DNA of 64,000 nt from Saprospiraceae bacterium (GTDB lineage: Bacteria; Bacteroidota; Bacteroidia; Chitinophagales; Saprospiraceae): NCBI GenBank assembly GCA_016710235.1, contig JADJLG010000001.1:609501-673500 (forward strand), read 5' to 3'. A program made the position numbers and the translations under genes. The notes beneath the pieces are model-generated. The model saw only the letters and a list, made by a program, of their open reading frames with translations. It had not been told where the DNA came from and made no database searches. Shown here piece by piece: positions 17,401 through 25,327 of the stretch. Numbering within the stretch: position 1 is the stretch's first letter; the number at the start of each line of letters is the position of its first letter.

Positions 17401-20400
17401 TCATCTGATAAGAACCATTTTCTTAGTTTCAGTATATTCATTGGTGTTCATTTGAATGTAGAACACACCTTCTCCTCCAAAATCTTGCTTGGTCAAATGT
17501 ATCACGTTTGAACCTTCTTTAAACATTTGAGCTGATTTGAAAACCACCTTACCATTAGCACCATATACAACAAATTCAACTTCCTGAGGCGTAGGAATCA
17601 AAAACTCAACGTTTGTTTCATCCGCAAATGGATTTGGACGATTCTGCATCAGCTGATACTTGTTGGCCGATTTATCTGAATTCCTGATCATTAAATTGAG
17701 ATTCATCAATTCTCCAGATTCGTTGTAAGCTTCAGCTCCGATTTCAGATTTGCTCAAAGCAATGCCATAAGCTTGGTTGAACTGGGATCCTATTGATCTC
17801 AAGATTAATGAGAAGGCTTTTTCACCCTTATTCAACTCAACTGTTCCTGGAGCAATATAACTGATTCTCAACACACCATCAGCATAGTGATAAGTTTCAT
17901 CGCTCATTGTAAGCTCTCCGGAATTTAATCCCAGAAACTCATATTTGGCTGGATCAATTTGTATGGCCATTTGGAAACCGCTGATCACCTGTTTTGCCAT
18001 ACTCATTACAGGAAAGCTCAACTCTGAATTTGCATGAGAAGAATTCATCATCAATTCCAAATCTAATGTCTCTGCCGTCCTTTGTTCTGGATGATTTCCA
18101 AAATTGCTTGCATCTGCATTGCCTGTCAAATCGCCAATTTTTATTCCATAAAAATCTGCAGCCGTTTGATTTAAACTGATACCTATAAAGTTGATTTTTT
18201 CCACAAATGGGAATGGATTCTTAGGATCGGGGAAAACATAACTTACAGGAACAAATCTCCAAGAAGCTTGTCCGTTTGGATAGTCTTTGCTTACACCTAA
18301 TATGATCTTTCTTATCGCCGAAATATCTGAAGCTGTAACCAGACCATTGTTACTGGCATCCGCTGCGATCATCTGATAAGGCGAATCAAATTCCTTGATA
18401 CCTAAAATGTGTTTTTGAATTACCACGATGTCGTGAGTAGTAACACCATTCAGAAAATCACCTGTTTTTTCTGCCCTAACTGCATAATCTTTACCGGAAC
18501 TGATATTTTGAAAAGTGTACAAACCCTGGGAATTTGTAGTACTTGAATTCGAGCTGATTGGATTGCTACGCTCCCAGATCATTTTGGTATTATTTACACC
18601 ATTATGTGATGTTGTAGTAACTTTTCCCTGGATGCTCAAGCCTGTTTGGCACACTCCATTTGGATCCTGAATTTCGATTACAGTTTCACAAAAATCAAAA
18701 TTACCGGCCTCATCTTTCACATAAATTCTTACAGTATTCTTTCCGATATGAGAACAATCAAAAAGCATAGAATCCACGAATACCTGATTGACCAGGAAGT
18801 AGTATTTCAATTTATTCTTTGGAGTACAATTATCTTCACTATTCAAATTGTAATCTTTTGCCCAAATCGCTATACTCTCCGTACTTGGCATCACTGTCGT
18901 TGTTATTGAACTCAAACAATAAGGAGTCGGCTTCTTGGCATCACGAACAGTCATCAAAAAGCTACATCTGTTTTCATTGCTGCAAGCATCGCTTACTGAA
19001 ATCGTCACTTTGTGAACACCCACTGGATAAATGCCGCTGAGATTATTTCCAGGACCTGTAAATAGTGGATCGACAGTACCGTCATTATTGATGTCAACAA
19101 TGTGGTACCACTTCAAATTCGCGCTGTCAGTACAGTCATCTTTTGCATTGTAGATAAAGTTAACCTGACCTTGACATCCCGGACCGGTAACATCAAAACT
19201 TCTTTCAAGACATCTTTCTGTAAAATCCGGTGGAGTGAGATTGATCAATTTGATCACTTGTATACCTTTCCAGATTCCTTCTGTTTTCGGATTGTGTGGA
19301 TCGTAAATGCACCAGTCAATTACCGTCCACGAACGTATAATTTTGACACACGCATCTTGTTGTGCGACATAGGTTACATCATCGTTTGTGGTCATCATAT
19401 TGTTGCAACGATCCGCACTATCTATTCTAGGTTTTCCGGTTCTATCAGGAGTCAATTCTTCTTTGGTTAGACAGGTTGTAGAGAAAGTTATGTCTGCAGG
19501 GAAAGTCACCTTCACATTACCTGGAGTAAAATCCTTGACTGTAATGATCTGGTAATCTGTTGCTGTATTTCCATTCGCGTCTGTAGCCTCAAACTTTCTT
19601 GTAATAGTACCTTGACCGCAAAGGAGATTTGGTGTATTTGTCACCTTGATGGTAACCTCACATCCATCATATACATAGCCGTCCAGATTTGGATTACAAT
19701 AGGATGCATATTTATCATTGATCTTGATTGGTTGACGCATAGAAATATCTTTCACGACCTTTCCAAAATCATCATAATTTGTATAATCATATTCACAACT
19801 AATCGTTACACATGCTGGTGCTTTAAGGATTGGTGGTAATTTATCCTGCACTTCAACCTGTACCATACAAGTATTACTGTTGCCGGCTTGATCCCATACC
19901 CTCAAATTTACCATCAAAGTCTTGCCGTAATCCTCGCAGCAAAAATATACATACTCACTCCATAGATGACCATTCTTGTATTGAGGTAAACAAGGAACTC
20001 CATCGTCCATTCTCTTGGCTTCAAATCTTGCGATACCACAGTTATCATGTGATCTGTCATCAAATGTGAATGCCTCTACTTTTGTCAATGTATCTATGCT
20101 AAGCGAAACGATGGTCTTCTGATCGCAAACTGTTACCGGTGCAACTTTATCTTCAATAAATACTCTTACCGGACAATCTCTGTGATTTCCACAATCATCT
20201 GTTATTCTGAAGATGACCCAGGTAAATCCAAGTGGCAATCCGCTGATGGAATAGAAACCATTTGAAAGTTTTACTACTCCAGCAATGCTTGAACCTTCGA
20301 ATACCGGAGGTGTTGGTGACAAATATGGCTTGTAACCCACTTCAATTTTCACATTATCAGAACATTCCTGAACGATATGCGGTGGAGCGATCACTGTTGT

Positions 20401-21357
20401 ACCGGTGCAAGACCATGCATCTGTACTAAATGTTACGTCTGATGGACACAACACGTCCGGTGCCTCATCATCAATGACTTTAATCACCTGGAAATGAGTA
20501 AAAATATTTCTTCCGGATGGCAAACACCAGTCAACATAAGTCCACTTTCTCAACACTTTAAATGAGTGTGCACATATAGGAATAACTTGATCTTCATAAG
20601 TGACAGCAATTTTACAAATCGACCACTTTGGATAAATTGGTTGACCATTCACTGTAGGGTAACCCGCTGATTTCGGTGAAGGCACTGTATCCAGCTTGCT
20701 ACAACCATATATAATATCTAAAGGCCATACGATAGCTGCAGAATCAATTTTTCTGAAATACACCAATTGAGCGCAAGTGTCTGATTTATTACCTTTCACA
20801 TCCTCGTAATAATATGTGATCGTCCGCAGACCTGCAAAATTTTCATTGCAGTCAAATTCTGTCACAACGTCAGATATTAATTTTTGATATACTGCACCAC
20901 CGCAATTGTCAGATACCAGAGGCGCTGGTATGCTGTAATTCGTTTCATTACAGTAAACGGTGATCGGGTCGGGACAATCAATCCTAGGAGGATATTTATC
21001 TTCTACTAGGATTGTACCCCAACACTGATTCCCATTCAGGAATACTGCAACCTTTAGAGTCTGACCCATTTGGGCTGCTCTGACGGTATCATCTGGCAAA
21101 GGCAAGTTGTTGATATTGTAAACGACAACATCATATGGGCAACCAGTTCCCATATCTTCCAACATGATGTCAGGAGTAATAGCTGCTTTACAATTTTCAT
21201 CAAGTGAAACTTGAACGTCTTTGTCGCAAGCTAATGGACACTGCGCACTTGATGCTAACAGAGTCAACAATGACAAAATAATCACCAACAAACTTTCAGT
21301 GAAAATCTGTGTCAAGCTGGTTTTAAAATGTTCGAGAGTAAAAATTTCTTTTCTCAT
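17401..21357 (-). CDS. HYR-rich protein with dockerin- and cohesin-like domains and T9SS type A tail
   Basis: The open frame reaches a TTG at 21417, but the ATG at 21357 precedes a signal-peptide-like segment (TESLLVIILSLLTLLASSAQ), giving 1,318 residues. Most of the protein is Cys-rich HYR/Ig-like repeats with motifs such as DNCG, VIDWCI and TFRVWDQAGN-like strands. Around ~905-1,010 are a carboxypeptidase-like beta-sandwich (GLYTFQNISSGKDYAVRAEK) and two dockerin-type loops (HDIVVIQKHILGI; NNGLVTASDISAIRKIILG). A cohesin-like domain follows (~1,060-1,210). The end is a type A sorting tail: QNRPNPFADETNVEFLIP ... FYIQMNTNEYTETKKMVLIR. It should be exported and attached to the surface by T9SS. 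It has its own terminator. The dockerin next to a cohesin-bearing neighbour is noteworthy. Confidence 0.85.
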   Translation of the reverse strand: MRKEIFTLEHFKTSLTQIFTESLLVIILSLLTLLASSAQCPLACDKDVQVSLDENCKAAITPDIMLEDMGTGCPYDVVVYNINNLPLPDDTVRAAQMGQTLKVAVFLNGNQCWGTILVEDKYPPRIDCPDPITVYCNETNYSIPAPLVSDNCGGAVYQKLISDVVTEFDCNENFAGLRTITYYYEDVKGNKSDTCAQLVYFRKIDSAAIVWPLDIIYGCSKLDTVPSPKSAGYPTVNGQPIYPKWSICKIAVTYEDQVIPICAHSFKVLRKWTYVDWCLPSGRNIFTHFQVIKVIDDEAPDVLCPSDVTFSTDAWSCTGTTVIAPPHIVQECSDNVKIEVGYKPYLSPTPPVFEGSSIAGVVKLSNGFYSISGLPLGFTWVIFRITDDCGNHRDCPVRVFIEDKVAPVTVCDQKTIVSLSIDTLTKVEAFTFDDRSHDNCGIARFEAKRMDDGVPCLPQYKNGHLWSEYVYFCCEDYGKTLMVNLRVWDQAGNSNTCMVQVEVQDKLPPILKAPACVTISCEYDYTNYDDFGKVVKDISMRQPIKINDKYASYCNPNLDGYVYDGCEVTIKVTNTPNLLCGQGTITRKFEATDANGNTATDYQIITVKDFTPGNVKVTFPADITFSTTCLTKEELTPDRTGKPRIDSADRCNNMMTTNDDVTYVAQQDACVKIIRSWTVIDWCIYDPHNPKTEGIWKGIQVIKLINLTPPDFTERCLERSFDVTGPGCQGQVNFIYNAKDDCTDSANLKWYHIVDINNDGTVDPLFTGPGNNLSGIYPVGVHKVTISVSDACSNENRCSFLMTVRDAKKPTPYCLSSITTTVMPSTESIAIWAKDYNLNSEDNCTPKNKLKYYFLVNQVFVDSMLFDCSHIGKNTVRIYVKDEAGNFDFCETVIEIQDPNGVCQTGLSIQGKVTTTSHNGVNNTKMIWERSNPISSNSSTTNSQGLYTFQNISSGKDYAVRAEKTGDFLNGVTTHDIVVIQKHILGIKEFDSPYQMIAADASNNGLVTASDISAIRKIILGVSKDYPNGQASWRFVPVSYVFPDPKNPFPFVEKINFIGISLNQTAADFYGIKIGDLTGNADASNFGNHPEQRTAETLDLELMMNSSHANSELSFPVMSMAKQVISGFQMAIQIDPAKYEFLGLNSGELTMSDETYHYADGVLRISYIAPGTVELNKGEKAFSLILRSIGSQFNQAYGIALSKSEIGAEAYNESGELMNLNLMIRNSDKSANKYQLMQNRPNPFADETNVEFLIPTPQEVEFVVYGANGKVVFKSAQMFKEGSNVIHLTKQDFGGEGVFYIQMNTNEYTETKKMVLIR

Positions 21358-21487
21358 TGTAAAAATCGGTTTTGGACTGAGCAATACTTGTTTATTATAA
21401 AATACAATTGTTACCAAAATTTAATCAGTATCTCAATGCATGAGTAGTCAGACTTATGCATTAAAATCATGAGTTTTTACGAAGTTT

Positions 21488-22150
21488 TTATCCGATGAGA
21501 TTCAACTCACCTGCAATTTTCATCAGTGCTGCCACACTAGTCGCGCCTAACTTTCTCATCAAGTTTTTTCGATGTACTGACACCGTATTTTTGCTGATGT
21601 AAAGTGCGGCTGCGATGTCCTTATTGCTTTTGCCGGCAGCAATTTGTTCCAGAATTTCCTGCTCTCGATTCGTCAGATACATTTTTACATTATATCTGTT
21701 GAATGAACTCGCAGTTTTAGTTTTCTCCGTTTTTACTGTTTTAGAACCTACCATCACATCATCACCGAGATACACTTTACCTTCTAAAACCTGCTGGACT
21801 GCACTTTGAAGTTCGGACACTGAAGATCTCTTCGTAAGGTACCCGTCGGCACCTCGTTTCATGGCATCTCTCATCATTTTGGTTTCCAAATACATGGTAA
21901 CCACAATGATTCGAAGCGCGGGAAAATGAGTTTTGAGTTTTTGAATGTAATCGAGACCATCGAATTCGCCTAGATTGAGGTCCAGAAATACAACATCCAT
22001 ATCCTGGCCTCTATACATCAGTTTTTCGGGATTATCAGTTTCCAGAACAATATCTAGTTCAGACTTAAATTTGAGCCTCTTCAAGAGAAGCCCAAAACTC
22101 TGTAAGAACAAGAGATGATCGTCAACAATCCCAACTCTGATTACACTCAT
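21488..22150 (-). CDS. NarL/LuxR-family response regulator
   Basis: 220 residues. The receiver domain has the acidic pair D10-D11, phospho-acceptor D57 (VVFLDLNLGEFDG) and the conserved Lys in the LTKRSS segment. The C-terminal ~65 residues are a LuxR-type helix-turn-helix (LTNREQEILEQIAAGKSNKD, ALYISKNTVSVHRKNLMRKL). It is a DNA-binding transcription regulator in the cytoplasm. No histidine kinase gene is adjacent, so it is an orphan here; its kinase is probably encoded elsewhere, as is common in Bacteroidota. It lies between two large secreted-protein units, but no target can be assigned from sequence. Confidence 0.93.
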   Translation of the reverse strand: MSVIRVGIVDDHLLFLQSFGLLLKRLKFKSELDIVLETDNPEKLMYRGQDMDVVFLDLNLGEFDGLDYIQKLKTHFPALRIIVVTMYLETKMMRDAMKRGADGYLTKRSSVSELQSAVQQVLEGKVYLGDDVMVGSKTVKTEKTKTASSFNRYNVKMYLTNREQEILEQIAAGKSNKDIAAALYISKNTVSVHRKNLMRKLGATSVAALMKIAGELNLIG

Positions 22151-22292
22151 TGGAGCCTTGGTTTTTTTACTTCAGTAGAGCAAGTGCAAAACCAATGCCA
22201 AATCTTATAAAAATCTTTAATATATCCTGTAATTACGGTGTCTTAGTGCTACACATAATAGCTTTATCGCAAGCCTATAGTATTAATTATCA

Positions 22293-22325
22293 AAACATTA
22301 CAAATTACGAAATAACGTAATGTTT
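22293..22325. repeat. 9-bp inverted repeat with alternative inner stem
   Basis: AAACATTAC (22293-22301) pairs with GTAATGTTT (22317-22325). Inside, ATTACG (22304-22309) can pair with CGTAAT (22316-22321), so the two stems exclude each other. It lies between the glycosylasparaginase stop and the regulator start. It could be an AT-rich terminator (minus-strand reading continues TTTTG) or an operator. Confidence 0.4.
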
Positions 22326-22337
22326 AATCTTCTAATT

Positions 22338-23315
22338 TTATTGAAAAAAACTTGGTGCATCTTTGAGAATGAATTTTCCGCTTTGGACATAGGCATATTG
22401 AAATCCCGGTTGAAGACTATAAGCCCCTATAGCACCATTCTTAGTCAAGGCTATGTAACCCACCTGGAAGTCTTTGTGATTGGGTATGGTCAATAACCTC
22501 ATAATGGCCTCTTTGCAAGCGGTTTCAGGACCTTTACCACTTCGCATCATTTCAACTATCGAAAAGGCCCCTAATTTTTTGGCAACCGCCTCACCCAATC
22601 CTGTTGCTGTAGCAGCACCAACTTCATTGTCCACATAAAGTCCTGCCCCAATAATCGGTGAGTCGCCGACTCTTCCGCGCATCTTAAAAGCGAGTCCTGA
22701 TGTGCTGCAAGCTCCGCTGAGATCTTGTTCCTGATCCAGGGCAAGTATCCCAATAGTATCATGTCTCTCTGCATTGATTTTGGGTTGATACTCTGACTTC
22801 ACGAGCCACTCTTCCCAAGCTTTTTTTGCCTCCGGTGAGAGCATATTTCTCTCTTTGAATCCATTCTCCAATGCGAACTGAAGCGCACCTGCACCAGCTA
22901 GATATACATGAGGTGTCTTTTCCATGACAAGTCGTGCCACAGAAATAGGGTGCAATATATTTTCCAGAAACATTACAGCACCTGCATTTCCTTTATGATC
23001 CATAATGCTGGCGTCCAAGGTCACTTTCCCTTCCCTGTCAGGTATTCCTCCATATCCTACTGATGTATCTTTCGGATCTTCTTCGGGGACCCTGGCGCCT
23101 GCTTCAACAGCATCTACTGCTTTACCACCCTTTTGTATAACTGTCCAAGCTTCCTGAACGGCTTTCTTATTGTTCCAGGTAGCGATAGTGATTGGTTTGA
23201 ACTTATCCTTACTACTTGGAATTAATATTTCTACATCAGTGCTTTTTGCTACAACCCCAGTTGTAATGCCCAATATTGCTGCTGATTTTACAAAGTCTCT
23301 TCTTTTCTGATTCAT
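22338..23315 (-). CDS. N4-(beta-N-acetylglucosaminyl)-L-asparaginase (glycosylasparaginase)
   Basis: Ntn-hydrolase that cleaves the GlcNAc-Asn bond of N-glycopeptides. The ATG at 23315 gives MNQKRRDFVKSAAI, a twin-arginine type leader, and 325 residues. The ATG at 23348 would overlap the upstream gene and add a non-signal extension. The sequence closely follows the Elizabethkingia enzyme as I recall it: KGGKAVDAVEAGARVPEEDP, SVGYGGIPDREGKVTLDA, the autocleavage site HDTIG with nucleophile Thr187, then STSGLAFKMRGRVGDSPIIG and DNEVGAATATGLGE. The precursor should self-cleave before Thr187 into alpha and beta chains. It starts 17 bp after the esterase gene ends, so the two are likely co-transcribed; both look like exported hydrolases. 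Confidence 0.93.
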   Translation of the reverse strand: MNQKRRDFVKSAAILGITTGVVAKSTDVEILIPSSKDKFKPITIATWNNKKAVQEAWTVIQKGGKAVDAVEAGARVPEEDPKDTSVGYGGIPDREGKVTLDASIMDHKGNAGAVMFLENILHPISVARLVMEKTPHVYLAGAGALQFALENGFKERNMLSPEAKKAWEEWLVKSEYQPKINAERHDTIGILALDQEQDLSGACSTSGLAFKMRGRVGDSPIIGAGLYVDNEVGAATATGLGEAVAKKLGAFSIVEMMRSGKGPETACKEAIMRLLTIPNHKDFQVGYIALTKNGAIGAYSLQPGFQYAYVQSGKFILKDAPSFFQ

Positions 23316-23332
23316 GATTATTGATTGTAGAA

Positions 23333-24556
23333 TTAAAATTTTATCCATCTGGCTAGCTTCCTGTCTCCATCAGTTCCTTCAAAACTGAGGAAGTAAACTC
23401 CAGGAAGTAACTTATCCGATTGATCTAAAACTTCTTCAGATGCATATTTGCCAATCTCTGCACCTGTCAAGTTGAATATAGAAATAACTCCTGTATTTTC
23501 AAATATCGTACTTATCCATTGAATTTCTAATCTCTCTCCGACCCATGTGTAGCTTTTCCGTTCAATTTTACTAAACGGGTCAGAACTTGTAATGCTTTTA
23601 CAAAGTAGTGCGTTTGCAGCATGCAACATATATTGGTCAACTGCTAACTGATCATGAACAGCATGTTGATCCCCTGTATAAATCCAAGATGACCATTTTG
23701 TAGATCCATAATTCAAGTGAATCAGTCGTTCAGTTATAGCGCAAGACCCATAGGCGATAGGAAAGTTACTGCTGATCGGCAATGTCCAAAATGGTCTTTT
23801 ACCACCGCAGGCAACAACGGGATCTTCTGTTTGATGATACAGAAACAATGCTGTGTTCTCCTGGCCTGTGATCATTGAGGTATCCAGTACCCCGCCGTAA
23901 TAGTTGAACACCCCTTGCACTCCAGCGTCCCATCCATTCTGATGAAGCTGGCCTTCCACACTCCCTAAGTCCGGTCTCCCTACCCCGATCACAGATGCTA
24001 ACTTTCCACATTCCTTTGGTTTTTCTTTTTCTTGATCCACAAATGCAGCAGCAAGTGCTGTAAATCCCCCTGCACTTTCTCCCCCTACCCATACTCTATC
24101 TACATCTATAGAATCCAAAACATTTCTTGCCTTCATCCATCTAACGACCGCTTTAGCGTCCTGCATAGCTCTGTAACCAGCTCTCATCACTTCTGCTTGA
24201 TCGACCGGCAGTAAATTTCCTACCATTCCTATCCGATAATCCGCAGCTACAGCTACAAATCCCTTTTGTGCAAAACTGATACAATTTTTATGCATTGTTT
24301 CCCTGCTGCCCGCTACAAAAGCTCCACCAAAAAACCATATGACAAGAGGTCGCTCAGTTTCTTTATCACCAACGGGGTAAAATATATCCACATGCAATGA
24401 GTCAGGTTTATTCAGATAATCTGTTGCAATACCTACAAATTGATTCTTTACAAACCTATAAGAATAATGATCGACAGAATAGTCACAGCTTTGAGCCAAT
24501 GCAGGGCAAATGTTAAAAAGCAAGGCAAAAACGATATATTTCAACTGCGCAAACAT
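23333..24556 (-). CDS. Secreted carboxylesterase-like alpha/beta hydrolase with T9SS type A tail
   Basis: The open frame runs to 24829 and would overlap the divergent transpeptidase gene. The ATG at 24556 gives a good signal peptide (MFAQLKYIVFALLFN...ALAQ) and 407 residues. The alpha/beta-hydrolase core shows an oxyanion motif WFFGGAFVAGS (~75-85) and the nucleophile elbow VGGESAGG with Ser161, as in the carboxylesterase/esterase_phb-like group. His and Asp partners probably lie near GDQHAVHD and QTEDPVVACGG. The C-terminal ~75 residues resemble a type A sorting tail (ISIFNLTGAEIGKYAS, LLPGVYFLSFEGTDGDRKLA). The substrate is unknown; an ester in a polymer or a glycan is possible. It is divergent from the transpeptidase gene with 74 bp between starts. 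Confidence 0.82.
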   Translation of the reverse strand: MFAQLKYIVFALLFNICPALAQSCDYSVDHYSYRFVKNQFVGIATDYLNKPDSLHVDIFYPVGDKETERPLVIWFFGGAFVAGSRETMHKNCISFAQKGFVAVAADYRIGMVGNLLPVDQAEVMRAGYRAMQDAKAVVRWMKARNVLDSIDVDRVWVGGESAGGFTALAAAFVDQEKEKPKECGKLASVIGVGRPDLGSVEGQLHQNGWDAGVQGVFNYYGGVLDTSMITGQENTALFLYHQTEDPVVACGGKRPFWTLPISSNFPIAYGSCAITERLIHLNYGSTKWSSWIYTGDQHAVHDQLAVDQYMLHAANALLCKSITSSDPFSKIERKSYTWVGERLEIQWISTIFENTGVISIFNLTGAEIGKYASEEVLDQSDKLLPGVYFLSFEGTDGDRKLARWIKF

Positions 24557-24630
24557 GTTTTCTGATATAAACTTGCAAGTTAGGATACTTCTTTGACACC
24601 TTATTCCGTTGAAAGCATTATTTTTGTGCG

Positions 24631-25272
24631 ATGGTAGGTATAGTCTTTTGGTCTCTATTTTCATTATTTTATAGTCACCATTCTGACATTCTAACAGGTA
24701 CTCCCTGCATTGAGGTGCCTGAAACAAATGCCATTTCTTTAGCTTATCAATCCTGTGGTCTAGATGGATTACTTTCATTTGAGGCATTTGAAAAAACTTT
24801 AGACTATGTGCAACGATACGCGCCGACAAACCCTATTGTGGCAATATGTGATTTTACCAAGCCTTCTTCAGAAAAAAGATTCTTTTTAGTTGACTTAGAA
24901 AATAAAAAACTGCTGATTTCATCTCTGGTTGCTCATGGACGAAATTCTGGTACATTGGTTGCCAACTCGTTTTCTAACAGAATTCAAAGTCTTCAAACAA
25001 GTCTTGGAGCCTATCTTGTCCTCAACAAAATCATCAGCCCGAAACATGGACGCGCATTATTGTTGGATGGTCTTGACAAAGGTCTGAACGACAATGCTAG
25101 GAAAAGAGAAATTATCATGCATGCTGCCGATTATGTCAGCGAAGACTATATCAAGAAGTATGGAAGACTGGGTAGAAGTTTTGGTTGTCCAGCTTTACCA
25201 CAAGACATTATGGATCAATGTTTGGACAAATTGAATGAAGGCAGTATTTTGTACATTTACGCAAAACCCTAA
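24631..25272 (+). CDS. Murein L,D-transpeptidase catalytic-domain protein (YkuD_2 type)
   Basis: 213 residues with a hydrophobic N-terminus. The family signature is clear: LVAHGRNSG (~110-118), LDGLDKGLNDNARKREIIMH, then GRLGRSFGCPALP with the catalytic Cys186. This group of L,D-transpeptidase homologues is common in Bacteroidota and probably acts on peptidoglycan stem peptides in the periplasm. A second, unrelated-family transpeptidase follows 55 bp downstream on the same strand, so the pair is likely co-transcribed. A TATTTTTG box ends only 4 nt before the ATG, which would imply an almost leaderless transcript if used. Confidence 0.88.
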   Translation: MVGIVFWSLFSLFYSHHSDILTGTPCIEVPETNAISLAYQSCGLDGLLSFEAFEKTLDYVQRYAPTNPIVAICDFTKPSSEKRFFLVDLENKKLLISSLVAHGRNSGTLVANSFSNRIQSLQTSLGAYLVLNKIISPKHGRALLLDGLDKGLNDNARKREIIMHAADYVSEDYIKKYGRLGRSFGCPALPQDIMDQCLDKLNEGSILYIYAKP

Positions 25273-25327
25273 TCAACAATAAACGGTTATTTTTTTCTGT
25301 TTTTTTGTATTTTTATACTGTGATTGA

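Noticed and set aside
24619..24626. TATTTTTG box directly before the YkuD_2-type gene, and the similar TAATTTTG at 56811-56818 before the FemAB-like gene
   Set aside because: They match the -7 consensus, but the start codon would fall at or almost at the transcription start, and the -33 spacing is poor (23 nt) or absent. Kept only as a remark in the gene entries.
23348..24829. N-terminal extensions of several long frames (esterase to 24829, PorU2-like to 63047, HYR/dockerin to 21417, FG-GAP to 12427, TolC-like to 46669)
   Set aside because: Each extension precedes a clear signal peptide, and two of them overlap divergent genes. Internal ATG codons in front of the signal peptides were preferred.
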